DNA of 64,000 bases from Paracoccaceae bacterium. GTDB lineage: Bacteria; Pseudomonadota; Alphaproteobacteria; Rhodobacterales; Rhodobacteraceae. The stretch's first letter is position 1. Every line of letters starts with the position of its first letter. The stretch spans positions 62,001-126,000 of the forward strand of contig CACBXB010000003.1 of assembly GCA_902543185.1 (NCBI GenBank), in the 5' to 3' direction. Shown here piece by piece: positions 44,674 through 54,258 of this stretch. The position numbers were made by a program, and so were the translations under genes. The notes beneath the pieces were generated by a model. It made no database searches, was not told the DNA's origin, and was given only the letters and a program-made list of their open reading frames with translations.

Positions 44674-45104
44674 AATAAACCTCCAATTCTTGACTAAGCA
44701 TTGATCCTATAAATTATAACTAAAATGAATTATACTAGGACCTTGTACCGTTTTGATTTAGAAGCGACGTCGTCAATTTCTCACCATTTCTGGTTGTTTT
44801 TAAACTTTTGCTATCAAAATGAAGCCAGTCCTTGCTTATTCCAAAATTTTTAGCCTCATACTCATTTTTGTGGCCCAAAAAGCAACAAAGCTGCATTACA
44901 ATCGAAAGGTACCTGTCTGCCAATATTTTATGCCTCATTAAAATTCAGTTTCTTTTTTATTCTGAAGAGGTAGTGCTCTATATTTGGAAATCAAAACTGA
45001 CAACCAATAAAAACATTGTGCTGTTTTTGTTCTTAATTTTCCGTTTTGCTTTATGCGACCTACTGCCTCAATTACATATAAACATCGAGCTCTAATTCTA
45101 GCTC
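44674..45104. other. 431-nt stretch without a convincing gene
   Basis: Open frames of 67 aa (44735-44938, minus) and 40 aa (plus, ATG near 44820) overlap each other here. Neither has a ribosome site or a recognisable motif, so I leave them uncalled; the minus frame is hydrophilic and could be a gene remnant. No structured RNA was recognised. Promoters for psiE and for the gene at 45105 must lie here. Confidence 0.4.
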
Positions 45105-45941
45105 ATGAGAAGATCTATTGTAGACCCATTAGCTGAATTAGTGCTTTTAGCTTATAAAACTCTTTTATCGTTTCAATTTTCAAAGCGGTGGATGATTGCC
45201 CTTCTATATGGCCTTGTGTGCCACATAATATTCACAGCGTCGGTAATTACCATGCTGGTATCTTTGTTTTTTGGAATGTCTCAATCATTTGGGAAAATAC
45301 CCAATCCATATTTGTATTTTGTAAATTTACTTTTGTTACTACAGTTTCCCTTGGCCCACTCTTTTTTACTATCAACAACAGGGCAAAAATATTTGCTGTA
45401 TTTTTCACCAAAAGATTATTCAAAAACATTGGCTCCAACAATATTTGCACTACTCGCCTCTTTACAATTATTTTTGTTATTCTTTTTTTGGACACCAACA
45501 CAAATTATAATTTGGGAAGCGTCGGGAACATCCTATTTTGTGATGTGTGCACTGTACAGTTGCTCTTGGTTACTGCTGGTCTGGGCCAGCATTGATGCCG
45601 GTGCAGAGCTGCAGTCTGGTGCACTTGGGTGGATGTCACTTGCGCAAAACAAAGCTCCTAGGTTTCCAGACTTACCTACACTAGGGTTGTTTAAGTTTAT
45701 TAGACAACCTATTTATGCATCCTTTGCCCTCACTACTTGGACAACTCCTAACTGGACCCTTGACCAACTAATAATCGCGGCAGTTTTCACGACTTACTGT
45801 GTTATCGCTCCAAAATTTAAAGAAAAAAGGTTTGGAAAAAGGTTTGGTAAAAAGTTTACAAATTACCAGTCCCAAGTTCCATATATGGTTCCCTCATTTT
45901 CTGGTAAAAAACAAACTTCTCACCAGAACCAAGAAACATAA
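45105..45941 (+). CDS. NnrU/isoprenylcysteine-methyltransferase-like membrane protein
   Basis: 278 aa with about six transmembrane helices. The C-terminal part carries the ICMT/NnrU-like element FKFIRQPIYASFALTTW and the later KEKRFGKRFGKKFTNYQSQVPY, where SAM-binding members have R-x-P-x-Y and E-E-R. Related families are NnrU (nitrogen oxide respiration) and MddA (methanethiol S-methyltransferase). I see the shared fold but not enough to choose. No ribosome site precedes the ATG at 45105, so the start is uncertain. No denitrification genes are nearby. Confidence 0.65.
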   Translation: MRRSIVDPLAELVLLAYKTLLSFQFSKRWMIALLYGLVCHIIFTASVITMLVSLFFGMSQSFGKIPNPYLYFVNLLLLLQFPLAHSFLLSTTGQKYLLYFSPKDYSKTLAPTIFALLASLQLFLLFFFWTPTQIIIWEASGTSYFVMCALYSCSWLLLVWASIDAGAELQSGALGWMSLAQNKAPRFPDLPTLGLFKFIRQPIYASFALTTWTTPNWTLDQLIIAAVFTTYCVIAPKFKEKRFGKRFGKKFTNYQSQVPYMVPSFSGKKQTSHQNQET

Positions 45942-46021
45942 GCTCATATCATTCAAATTTTTATTGAATTAAACGGAGAGATGCTGTTCGCTATCATCAT
46001 TAATGAAATGAGGAAAAGAAT

Positions 46022-46432
46022 ATGATTGAGAACTTTGGTGGAATAATTAATTTCTTAGCAGTTTTATTACCAGCGGTAATGGCCCTTTACTATGGATACC
46101 GATGCCTGTTCGCTAGTGATGCCTTTATAGAGCAATATGGATTAGGTGCAGCTTCTGGATTTATGGTAAAGCTGGTTGGAACTTACACAATAACCCAAGC
46201 AATAATGTATTTTATTCTAATACTCACAAGTCCAACGGGAGCATGGGCAGTATTCGCTTTTGGTACTATCCAGTCCTTTTTATTCCTTATTTTTGGATAT
46301 ACAACGGTTAAAGGACCATGGGCGGAAATAGACGGCGTGATAGCCAGTGCGGAAGGTTATATTGTTCCAGCAATTTTATTAGTTTTTCACCTGATTATCA
46401 TGTTCAATATGAGTGATATTATTTACGCCTAA
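46022..46432 (+). CDS. 136-aa four-helix membrane protein of unknown function
   Basis: Four clear hydrophobic helices (about residues 5-27, 45-68, 75-95, 107-130) and short loops with YGYRCLFASDAFIEQYGLG between the first two. GAGGAAAAG stands directly before the ATG, a good ribosome site. No catalytic motif or known family recognised. Followed by a GACTGCT/AGCAGTC stem (46440-46471) without a U tract. Not obviously linked to its neighbours. Confidence 0.7.
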   Translation: MIENFGGIINFLAVLLPAVMALYYGYRCLFASDAFIEQYGLGAASGFMVKLVGTYTITQAIMYFILILTSPTGAWAVFAFGTIQSFLFLIFGYTTVKGPWAEIDGVIASAEGYIVPAILLVFHLIIMFNMSDIIYA

Positions 46433-46508
46433 AATTTTAGACTGCTTATTATATATCAGCAATGAGCAGTCCATCATAAGGTGAAAATAAAACTTACTAA
46501 TATATAAT

Positions 46509-48113
46509 ATGAAGAGCCTTAATTTACCAACCCAGCCAAACTATGCCTCCCGGCGTTCGCCCGTCCTTGCACAAAATATTGTTTCAACTAGTCACCCACT
46601 TGCATCGCAAGCAGGCATAAACATGATAGCCAAAGGCGGAAATGCCATAGACGCTGCGATCGCTTCAGCGATCACGCTTACTGTGGTTGAGCCCACTGGT
46701 TGTGGTCTAGGCTCGGATGCATTTGCAATAATTTGGGATGGAAAAATTCTTCATGGCCTAAACGCTTCGGGTCGATCTCCAGCTGGTTGGCATTATGAGC
46801 GATTTGCAAATTTTAAGACAATGCCTTTTCGAGGGTGGAACAGTGTTACCGTTCCCGGAGCTGTTTCAGGTTGGCTTACGCTCTCTGAAAAATTTGGAAA
46901 TCTTCCATTTGAAACTCTATTTGAACCAGCAATTAAATACGCAAATGGCGGATTTGCAGTTTCGCCCATCATTTCAAAATTATGGAAAAATGGTGCTCAC
47001 GAGCTAAAAAATGAAATTGGTTTTGCAGAAAACTTTATGCGAAATAATAAAACTCCCAAAGCAGGAGAAATTTTCGTCAATCAAAATCTTGGCAAATCAC
47101 TCAAACTAATTGCAAGGACTAAATGCAAAGCTTTTTATGAGGGTGAGTTAGCCGAGGCAATTGAACGTTGCGCAATTCAAAATAATGCTGCTCTTAAAAT
47201 ATCAGACTTGAAACAACATAAAAACGAATGGTGTGGTACTATTTCTAAACAATTGTATGATTTTGAACTGCACGAAATTCCTCCCAACAGTCAAGGCATA
47301 GCGGCCTTAATAGCGCTTGGGATATTAAGTTGTACTGATGTCCATAAGCTTTATCCCGATGACCCATTGGCTATACATTTGCAAATTGAAGCCATAAAGC
47401 TGAGTATGGCCGATGTGAACCAGTATGTTTCAGATCCAAGTACCATGAATAATGTTACCACTGACAAGCTTTTGGGAGACAGTTATCTAGAGCAACGATC
47501 CCAACTAATAGACCCTCAAAAAGCAAAAGATTTTAAATCTGGAACACCAACTAATGGTGGAACAGTTTATGTCACAGCAGCTGATAAGTCAGGGCGCATG
47601 ATATCTTTTATACAATCTAATTATGCAGGTTTTGGTTCAGGAATTTGCATCCCTGAAACAGGAATACATTTGCAAAATCGTGGAGCAGGTTTTTCATTAA
47701 ATCCAAAGTCAGCGAATGTTGTGGGACCTAAAAAAAGACCATTCCATACCATAATTCCAGGATTTTTGATGCGAGATGGTAAACCAAGTATGAGCTTTGG
47801 CGTAATGGGTGGGCCTATGCAGGCTCAGGGTCACATACAATTAATCCTAAGAACGGAGCTTTGGGGACAAGATCCACAGACAGCTATTGATGCGCCACGT
47901 TGGCGTTTTGATGAAGGAAAACAGGTGGCCGTTGAGAGCTCTATGCCAACCAAAACTATAAGTACCTTAAGTGATATGGGTCATGTTATTAAAATTGAGA
48001 ATTATGATAATAACTTTGGTTTTGGTGGTGCTCAGATTATCAGAAATTTAGGAAGTAATTTTTTCATTGCTGGTTCAGATCCTCGAAAAGATGGTCAAGC
48101 TGTAGGGATATGA
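46509..48113 (+). CDS. gamma-glutamyltransferase family protein
   Basis: 534 aa Ntn-hydrolase. Large-chain motifs are HPLASQAGINMIAKGGNAID and GCGLGSDAFAII. The auto-cleavage nucleophile is Thr352 in TNGGTVYVTAAD, followed by SNYAGFGSGI and the C-terminal GVMGGPMQAQGH. No signal peptide is evident, so a cytoplasmic location is likely, unlike E. coli Ggt. It would hydrolyse or transfer gamma-glutamyl groups from glutathione or gamma-glutamyl peptides; some members are cephalosporin/amide hydrolases. Cotranscribed with an M24 peptidase 32 nt downstream, in a peptide-use region. Confidence 0.87.
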   Translation: MKSLNLPTQPNYASRRSPVLAQNIVSTSHPLASQAGINMIAKGGNAIDAAIASAITLTVVEPTGCGLGSDAFAIIWDGKILHGLNASGRSPAGWHYERFANFKTMPFRGWNSVTVPGAVSGWLTLSEKFGNLPFETLFEPAIKYANGGFAVSPIISKLWKNGAHELKNEIGFAENFMRNNKTPKAGEIFVNQNLGKSLKLIARTKCKAFYEGELAEAIERCAIQNNAALKISDLKQHKNEWCGTISKQLYDFELHEIPPNSQGIAALIALGILSCTDVHKLYPDDPLAIHLQIEAIKLSMADVNQYVSDPSTMNNVTTDKLLGDSYLEQRSQLIDPQKAKDFKSGTPTNGGTVYVTAADKSGRMISFIQSNYAGFGSGICIPETGIHLQNRGAGFSLNPKSANVVGPKKRPFHTIIPGFLMRDGKPSMSFGVMGGPMQAQGHIQLILRTELWGQDPQTAIDAPRWRFDEGKQVAVESSMPTKTISTLSDMGHVIKIENYDNNFGFGGAQIIRNLGSNFFIAGSDPRKDGQAVGI

Positions 48114-48145
48114 AAGATTTAAAACTTTTTATATAGAAGATTAGC

Positions 48146-49231
48146 ATGGATAAATTAGATAAACTTCGGATTAAAATGAAGGAACAAAATGTCGATTTAG
48201 TCGTTTTGTCACCAGGCGCAAATCTTAATTGGCTTCTTGGAGTAAACCCTCATGCCGATGAGCGTCCACTTTTATTTTTTCTAACACTTTCCGGTTCTGC
48301 ATTTTTAATGCCAGAACTTGAGGCCGAAAGTGCGAGGCAGTATACTGACATTGACTTTTATAATTGGTCAGATGCAACTGGTCCTTTAGAAGCAGTTGAT
48401 GAAATACTTTCGGATCTAAGGGATTTCTCTTATAGAACTATCGTTATTGATGATACTATGCGTGCTGATCATGCAGCACTCATTCAAGATAAACTATTAA
48501 ATTCAAATAGATTATTTACAGCATCAACTATTGGCACCTTGAGAATGCAAAAGGATGCTACTGAGCAAGAGATTTTAAGGATAAATGCTCACCAAGCCGA
48601 TATAGCAATGCGTAAGGCCTGGGATATAATAAAACCCGGATTAACCGAAGAAAATATAGCCTTAGCAATACAAAACAGTTTCTCTGATCAAGGCGCATTA
48701 CCTCAGTTTTCTATCGTTGCATCAGGTTCAAACAGTGCTTTCCCGCACCATCAAACGGGATCGCGAAAATTAAAAGAAGGTGATGTAATCGTCATCGATC
48801 TGGGTGGAAAATTTGAAGGCTATGCATCAGATATAACCCGAATGTCCACCATCGGACCTCCACCTAAAGAATACACTTTGGTACATCAAATCGTTGACGA
48901 TGCAGTTTGTGCAGCAATGGCGGCAGCAAGGCCCGGTCAGATTGCTAAAAATGTTGATAGAGCAGCTCGCGAAGTTATTGAGAAAGCTGGTTTTGGAAAA
49001 TATTTTGTTCACAGAACTGGACATGGGCTAGGAAGTGAAATTCATGAACCACCCTTCATAACATCTACTTCGGAAACTATTTTAGAGCCAGGAATGGTTT
49101 TCTCTATTGAACCAGGAATTTATATGCCAGACAAATTTGGTGTTAGGTTAGAGGAGATTGTTATACTAGTAGATAATGGTCCAGAGATACTGTCAAAAAT
49201 ACCACGCGAATTAAACGTTATTAACCATTGA
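48146..49231 (+). CDS. M24 family metallopeptidase (Xaa-Pro type)
   Basis: 361 aa with creatinase-like N-terminal domain (residues 1-125) and pita-bread catalytic domain. The five metal ligands are visible: Asp in VIDLGGKFEG, Asp in YASDITRM, His in HGLGSEIHEPP, Glu in SIEPGIYMP and Glu in VRLEEIVIL. It cleaves Xaa-Pro dipeptides or removes N-terminal residues. It follows the gamma-glutamyltransferase with a short gap, and converges on the M20 peptidase gene with 12 nt between stops, so three peptide-degrading enzymes cluster here. Confidence 0.9.
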   Translation: MDKLDKLRIKMKEQNVDLVVLSPGANLNWLLGVNPHADERPLLFFLTLSGSAFLMPELEAESARQYTDIDFYNWSDATGPLEAVDEILSDLRDFSYRTIVIDDTMRADHAALIQDKLLNSNRLFTASTIGTLRMQKDATEQEILRINAHQADIAMRKAWDIIKPGLTEENIALAIQNSFSDQGALPQFSIVASGSNSAFPHHQTGSRKLKEGDVIVIDLGGKFEGYASDITRMSTIGPPPKEYTLVHQIVDDAVCAAMAAARPGQIAKNVDRAAREVIEKAGFGKYFVHRTGHGLGSEIHEPPFITSTSETILEPGMVFSIEPGIYMPDKFGVRLEEIVILVDNGPEILSKIPRELNVINH

Positions 49232-49243
49232 TAAATATTAATT

Positions 49244-50623
49244 TTAGTTACTAGCTCCCAAATTCCAGTATAAATTCGTCATTAATAAAAGCGCGTCCCT
49301 AAGCAAATTGATAGGCAAATGCTCATTAGGAGCGTGCTGTGAGCACTCCTTGTATGAATGTGGTATCCAAATGGTTGGAATATTCAAAACATCGGTAAAG
49401 CAATTATTCGGAAGGGAACCTGCTAAGTTTGGGATCACATGAATATTATCACCGTAAAATTCCTGTAAAATATGTTCGATTTTTTCCAACCAGACATTAT
49501 CCAGATTTGTTCGTGATGCTTCAAAATTTATAGCATTTTCCGTAATAATTTTTATGTCTTGAAAACCATGTTGATCGAGATGTTCTCTTAAAGACAAAAT
49601 CACTTTATTTGCATCCGTTCCCACAACAAATCTCAACTGGCAGAGTGCCTTTGCCGATGGTTGAATAGCATTAACAGGTATATCAATATCGCCCGACTTC
49701 AGTGCAAGAATAGAAAATGAGTTCCAACCAAATAGTTTTTCGTTTGAAGACAAACCAGGCTCTCCCCAATTTTCATCAATTTCTAAAGTTTTGGAGATAG
49801 TGGTAGGCAATGATTTTAACCGGCCACGCACTTCTTCTGTAAGAGAAGTTGGCTTCCAATTGTCGATTAAAATATTTCCAGTTTTATTCGTAATAATACT
49901 CAGTGCGTGTGAAAGCCGAACGCCAGGATCTCTTAAAACTCCTCCCCAATTTCCTGAATGATGAGCACCTTCACGGTATTTGACTTCGAGCTCAAAATTT
50001 ATGGCCCCTCTCGAACCAAGAAAAACTGTTGGCACATCAATGGCTACACGTGGTCCATCCGAAGCTATAAGAACATCCGATTTTAAATAGTCCTTATATT
50101 GTCCACAAAGTTCAAATAATCCTGGAGAACCAACTTCTTCACCCATTTCAAAAATAATTTTTATATTAAACCCAAGTTTTTTGCGAGTTTTTAAAACTGA
50201 AAGCAGTGCCAGTAAATTTATAAGATGCTGACCTTTATTATCAGCGACACCTCTACCGTAAATTTTTTCATCGACAATTTTTAATTTACGTGGATTGATG
50301 CCCTTATTCCATAGATCCTTTTGTAAAGGGACTGTATCTCCATGCCCGTATAGAAGAATTGTCTTTAGTTCAGAAGACTCTATTCGCTTTCCAATCAGAA
50401 AAGGCGGGGCATTTTTAATGGGATTATCGATTATTTCTGTTTGGATGCCCAGGTCCACTAAAATATCTGAAAGACCATCGGTGTAGTAGCTGGTCAAATC
50501 ATAGGCAGATAATGCATTTTTACTATCAGTAACAATATTTACCAAACTGCCTAATTTTGTGATAAATTCTCCAGAAGAGAATAAGTTCTTTGAGTTTTCT
50601 AGCGCCTGATCAAGTAAAGCCAT
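49244..50623 (-). CDS. M20 family metallopeptidase
   Basis: 459 aa. Di-zinc residues: His and Asp in LYGHGDTVPL, Asp in GRGVADNKGQHL, the Glu-Glu pair in FEMGEEVGSPGL, Asp in ASDGPRVA, and the last His in WIPHSYKECSQHAP. A dimerisation domain lies at about residues 210-370 (KYREGAHHSGNWGG). Typical of dipeptidase/carboxypeptidase ArgE/DapE relatives that act on dipeptides. Divergent from the dipeptide ABC transporter operon, with a 108-nt shared promoter region, which supports a role in using imported peptides. Confidence 0.9.
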   Translation of the reverse strand: MALLDQALENSKNLFSSGEFITKLGSLVNIVTDSKNALSAYDLTSYYTDGLSDILVDLGIQTEIIDNPIKNAPPFLIGKRIESSELKTILLYGHGDTVPLQKDLWNKGINPRKLKIVDEKIYGRGVADNKGQHLINLLALLSVLKTRKKLGFNIKIIFEMGEEVGSPGLFELCGQYKDYLKSDVLIASDGPRVAIDVPTVFLGSRGAINFELEVKYREGAHHSGNWGGVLRDPGVRLSHALSIITNKTGNILIDNWKPTSLTEEVRGRLKSLPTTISKTLEIDENWGEPGLSSNEKLFGWNSFSILALKSGDIDIPVNAIQPSAKALCQLRFVVGTDANKVILSLREHLDQHGFQDIKIITENAINFEASRTNLDNVWLEKIEHILQEFYGDNIHVIPNLAGSLPNNCFTDVLNIPTIWIPHSYKECSQHAPNEHLPINLLRDALLLMTNLYWNLGASN

Positions 50624-50731
50624 GGGAAAGCCTTGTTTATCAAAATAAAAAGTAAAAATTCATAAAAAAACTATAGACACTAAAACCTAACAAGCCTAGC
50701 CTCATATGATGATACTATTTAGGAGGTAGAT

Positions 50732-52294
50732 ATGAATTTTTGCAAACTAGCAAAGCTGTCTTCAGTTGCCTTAATGATGGCAACAGCAGCTCATGCTGAA
50801 AATGTCCTTCGTTGGACAAGCCAAGGTGATGCATTGACTATGGACCCTCATTCGCAGAATGAGAGCCCAACAATTGCATTCAATGGACAAATTTACGAAG
50901 CACTTGTTGCTCGTGATATAGAAATGAATCTTGTTCCAGAATTAGCAGAAAGCTGGACAGCTTCACCGGATGGATGGACCTTCAAACTCCGTCAAGGAGT
51001 GACATTCCATGATGGTGCGGACTTTACTGCGGAAGACGTAGTTTTCTCATTCAATAGAGCGCTTGAAGAGTCTTCAGATTACAAAGAGCAAGTAAAAACT
51101 GTTTCAAAGATTGAAGTGATTGACGATTATACTGTTAAACTAGTCACAGATGGAGCAAACCCAATCCTGCCTAACACGCTTACGAATGTTTATATTATGG
51201 ATAGTGGTTGGGCAAAAGCGAATGGAGTGGAAAAACCGCAGGATTTTGCCGCGGAAGAAGAAACATATTCAGTACGTAATTCTAACGGAACTGGACCATT
51301 CAAGTTAATCAGCAGAGCTCCAGAAGAGCTTTCAGTGCTTGAACGAAACCAAAATTGGTGGGGCGATTCTATGTATCCTGGGAATGTGGATCGCATAGAA
51401 TATAGACCAATTAAAAATGCTGCAACTCGTGTCGCTGCATTGCTATCTGGTGAAGTCGACTTTGTATTGGATGCTCCATTACAGGATTTAAAACGTATTG
51501 AAGCAACAGACGGCCTAACAACAAAAACTGTAGCACAAGTTCGTTCTATATTCTTTGGCATGGATCAAAGCCTCGATGAACTAAGAAGTTCAAATATAAA
51601 AGGGGCAAATCCTTTCCGAGATATAAGGGTCCGAGAAGCATTCAATCTTGCTATAGATAAAGATGCCATTCAGAGAGTTGTTATGGACGGATTGTCATTT
51701 CCTACTGGTATTATTACACCGCCAGGTGTTTTAGGAAATACGCCTGAACTCGATAAGCAGTACGGTTTTGATTTAGACAAAGCCAAAAGCTTAATGGCCG
51801 ATGCTGGTTATGCGGATGGGTTTGAAATTCAACTTGATTGCCCCAACAATCGCTACAATAATGACGAAAAAATCTGCCAAGCTGCAGTTGCAATGTTAGC
51901 AAAAATTGGGGTTAAAGTGAACCTTGACGCCATTCCAAAAGCACAGCATTTCCCAAAGATCCAAAAAAGAATTTCTGACTTCTATATGTTAGGATGGGGT
52001 GTATCTACATTGGATAGTCACTATGTGTTCACTTATCTTTTCCATGGAGAGGGATCATGGAACGGTATTGGTTACAATAACCCCAGGGTAAATGAAATAA
52101 CTAGGCTAATTGAAACCGAAACTGATATTCCTAAACGTACAGCTCTCATCGATGAGGCATGGCAAATAATTAAGAAAGAAATGCCATATTTACCTATTCA
52201 CCACCAAGTACTTGGTTGGAGTATGAAGGACAATGTTGATGTGCCAATCGCTGCGGACGATCATTTAAGACCGCGCTACGTAGTCTTCAAATAA
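50732..52294 (+). CDS. ABC transporter substrate-binding protein, dipeptide/oligopeptide type
   Basis: 520 aa SBP_bac_5 family protein. Signal peptide ends near AHAEN (about residue 22). The family start is LRWTSQGDALTMDPHSQNE, followed by LVPELAESWTASPDGWTFKL and VTFHDGADFTAEDVVFS. Such proteins deliver peptides, but some bind glutathione, nickel or opines; the neighbouring gamma-glutamyltransferase and peptidases favour peptides or gamma-glutamyl compounds. AGGAGGT precedes the ATG. A terminator-like hairpin after the stop probably lowers expression of the permease genes relative to this one. Confidence 0.9.
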   Translation: MNFCKLAKLSSVALMMATAAHAENVLRWTSQGDALTMDPHSQNESPTIAFNGQIYEALVARDIEMNLVPELAESWTASPDGWTFKLRQGVTFHDGADFTAEDVVFSFNRALEESSDYKEQVKTVSKIEVIDDYTVKLVTDGANPILPNTLTNVYIMDSGWAKANGVEKPQDFAAEEETYSVRNSNGTGPFKLISRAPEELSVLERNQNWWGDSMYPGNVDRIEYRPIKNAATRVAALLSGEVDFVLDAPLQDLKRIEATDGLTTKTVAQVRSIFFGMDQSLDELRSSNIKGANPFRDIRVREAFNLAIDKDAIQRVVMDGLSFPTGIITPPGVLGNTPELDKQYGFDLDKAKSLMADAGYADGFEIQLDCPNNRYNNDEKICQAAVAMLAKIGVKVNLDAIPKAQHFPKIQKRISDFYMLGWGVSTLDSHYVFTYLFHGEGSWNGIGYNNPRVNEITRLIETETDIPKRTALIDEAWQIIKKEMPYLPIHHQVLGWSMKDNVDVPIAADDHLRPRYVVFK

Positions 52295-52310
52295 AATTAC
52301 AACAATATAA

Positions 52311-52342
52311 GGGGAGCCATATAGATGGCCCCCCTGTTTTTT
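52311..52342 (+). terminator. terminator/attenuator between binding-protein and permease genes
   Basis: GGGGAGCCAT (52311-52320), loop ATAG, ATGGCCCCCC (52325-52334), with one internal mismatch, then TGTTTTTT. It lies 16 nt after the binding-protein stop and 11 nt before the permease start. Partial termination here is the usual way to make more binding protein than membrane components. Confidence 0.85.
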
Positions 52343-52352
52343 AGCAGGTTTC

Positions 52353-53324
52353 ATGTTTTACTTTATTCTTAACCGGTTAGCCCAGGCGCTTTTGGTAATG
52401 GCTGTTGTATCAGCCATAAGTTTTTCTTTGTTTAATTTTGTTGGTGATCCGGTGAATAATATGGTTGGGCAAGACGCAACCAGAGAGCAAAGAATTGAAA
52501 TTAGACAACAGCTTGGATTAGATGATCCGATTTTGGTTCAGTATCAAAGGTTTATGATTAATGTTGCACAAGGAGATTTTGGACTGTCTTACCGGATTAA
52601 ACAACCAGTAAGTCAATTAATATTAGAGAGACTACCAGCGACACTAGAGTTAGTTTTTGCCTCTGCTGTTATTGCTGTATTCATAGGGATAGTTCTCGGT
52701 GTCTTTACGGGTATCCGGCGTTATTCATGGGTAAGTAAAATAATAATGAGTGTCAGTCTAATAGGCGTAAGCTTACCAACTTTTATTATTGGTATAGGTT
52801 TAATTTATCTTTTTGCAGTTTATTTAAGGTGGCTTCCCTCTTCTGGTAGAGCAGGCGTAGTAGAGCTTGGTGGATGGAAGACATCTCTATTAACGGTCGA
52901 TGGATGGCGGTCAATAATTTTACCTGCAATTACCCTATCTCTTTTCCAGCTTACAATGATTTTGAGGTTGGTTAGAGCAGAAATGTTAGAAGTAATGAGA
53001 TCAGATTATATAAAGTTTGCGAGAGCTCGAGGTTTAGCCAACAGGGCTATTCATTTTGGTCATGCTCTGCGCAACACACTTGTCCCTGTGATAACAATCA
53101 TTGGCTTGAATATTGGTGGACTTATCGCTTATTCCGTAATCACAGAAACGGTTTTCCAATGGCCAGGAACTGGCTTAATGTTCATTCAGGCAGTCGATTT
53201 CGTCGATGTTCCTATAATGGCAGCATATTTGATTTTTGTTGCTTTACTTTTCGTGGTTATAAACCTCATCGTTGATATTCTTTACTTTGTCGTCGACCCT
53301 CGAATACGACGTGGAGGATCATAG
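52353..53324 (+). CDS. ABC transporter permease, DppB type
   Basis: 323 aa with six transmembrane helices. The N-terminal DppB/OppB marker segment is NRLAQALLVMAVVSAISFSL, followed by QLGLDDPILVQYQRF. The EAA loop for ATPase contact is YIKFARARGLANRAIHFGHA. First permease of the peptide importer; the dppC-type gene begins 1 nt after its stop. Confidence 0.92.
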   Translation: MFYFILNRLAQALLVMAVVSAISFSLFNFVGDPVNNMVGQDATREQRIEIRQQLGLDDPILVQYQRFMINVAQGDFGLSYRIKQPVSQLILERLPATLELVFASAVIAVFIGIVLGVFTGIRRYSWVSKIIMSVSLIGVSLPTFIIGIGLIYLFAVYLRWLPSSGRAGVVELGGWKTSLLTVDGWRSIILPAITLSLFQLTMILRLVRAEMLEVMRSDYIKFARARGLANRAIHFGHALRNTLVPVITIIGLNIGGLIAYSVITETVFQWPGTGLMFIQAVDFVDVPIMAAYLIFVALLFVVINLIVDILYFVVDPRIRRGGS

Positions 53325-53325
53325 C

Positions 53326-54258
53326 TTGTCTAAATCCGATCAATCAAATTCTCGGTGGCAGCGATTTTTGGACAACGATATTGTTTATTCGTTTTTTACG
53401 ACACCTGGAGCTATAATTGCTGCAACAATCACTTTCATAGCAATTACTGCGGCCTTTGCGGCACCTTTAATTGCACCCTATAATCCTTTTGATCCTGCTC
53501 AGATTTCTTTATGGGATGGTAAACTTCCCCCTGCCTGGTCAGATGGAGGGTCATCAGCATATCTTCTTGGAACGGACAATCAAGGACGTGATATGCTTTC
53601 GACCATTCTTTATGGTGGGCGCATTTCAATTCTTGTTGGCATAGCAGCTGTATTTTTAGGCATGTTACTAGGAGTAACTTTAGGTGTAATTTCGGGATAT
53701 TTCGGTGGCTTAACAGATACAATAATTATGCGAATAGCAGATGTACAGCTTACTATCCCTGGGATTTTAGTTGCGATACTCATTAATGGAATTGGTAGAG
53801 CCGCCCTGCCCCTAGAGCTACGTGAAGAGTTTGCAATTTATGTTGTGATTGTCGCCATTGGTCTTACGGACTGGCCTCAGTTTGCACGTGTTGCAAGAGG
53901 CGCCACACTCGTGGAAGCCGAAAAAGAATATGTCCAGGCCGCCAAGCTCATTGGGTTGCCAAAATTTACAATCATTCTGCGGCATATTTTACCAAATACA
54001 CTTCGTCCTGTCCTCGTTATAGCAACTATTGGTCTGGCCCTAGCAATAATTGCCGAGGCAACTTTAAGCTTTCTTGGTCAGGGTATACCACCGACCACAC
54101 CTTCTTTGGGCACACTTATAAGAGTAGGAAACGAATTCCTCTTCTCTGGACTTTGGTGGATTACTTTTTTTCCAGCTATTGCTCTGATTATACTAGTGTT
54201 TTCTGTAAATTTATTGGGAGATTGGATGCGCGATGCACTTAATCCAAAATTACGATGA
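53326..54258 (+). CDS. ABC transporter permease, DppC type
   Basis: 310 aa with about six transmembrane helices. N-terminal OppC-type TM segment (PGAIIAATITFIAITAAFAA), then LLGTDNQGRDMLSTILYGGR and the EAA loop EYVQAAKLIGLPKFTIILRH. Start set at TTG 53326, which follows GGAGG at proper spacing just after the dppB-type stop; the frame extends upstream inside the previous gene, but that part is not permease-like. Ends in an ATGA overlap with the ATPase gene. Confidence 0.9.
   Translation: MSKSDQSNSRWQRFLDNDIVYSFFTTPGAIIAATITFIAITAAFAAPLIAPYNPFDPAQISLWDGKLPPAWSDGGSSAYLLGTDNQGRDMLSTILYGGRISILVGIAAVFLGMLLGVTLGVISGYFGGLTDTIIMRIADVQLTIPGILVAILINGIGRAALPLELREEFAIYVVIVAIGLTDWPQFARVARGATLVEAEKEYVQAAKLIGLPKFTIILRHILPNTLRPVLVIATIGLALAIIAEATLSFLGQGIPPTTPSLGTLIRVGNEFLFSGLWWITFFPAIALIILVFSVNLLGDWMRDALNPKLR

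Noticed and set aside
44735-44938. 67-aa open frame on the minus strand
   Set aside because: No ribosome site and no recognised family; could be a decayed gene, but the evidence is too thin to call.
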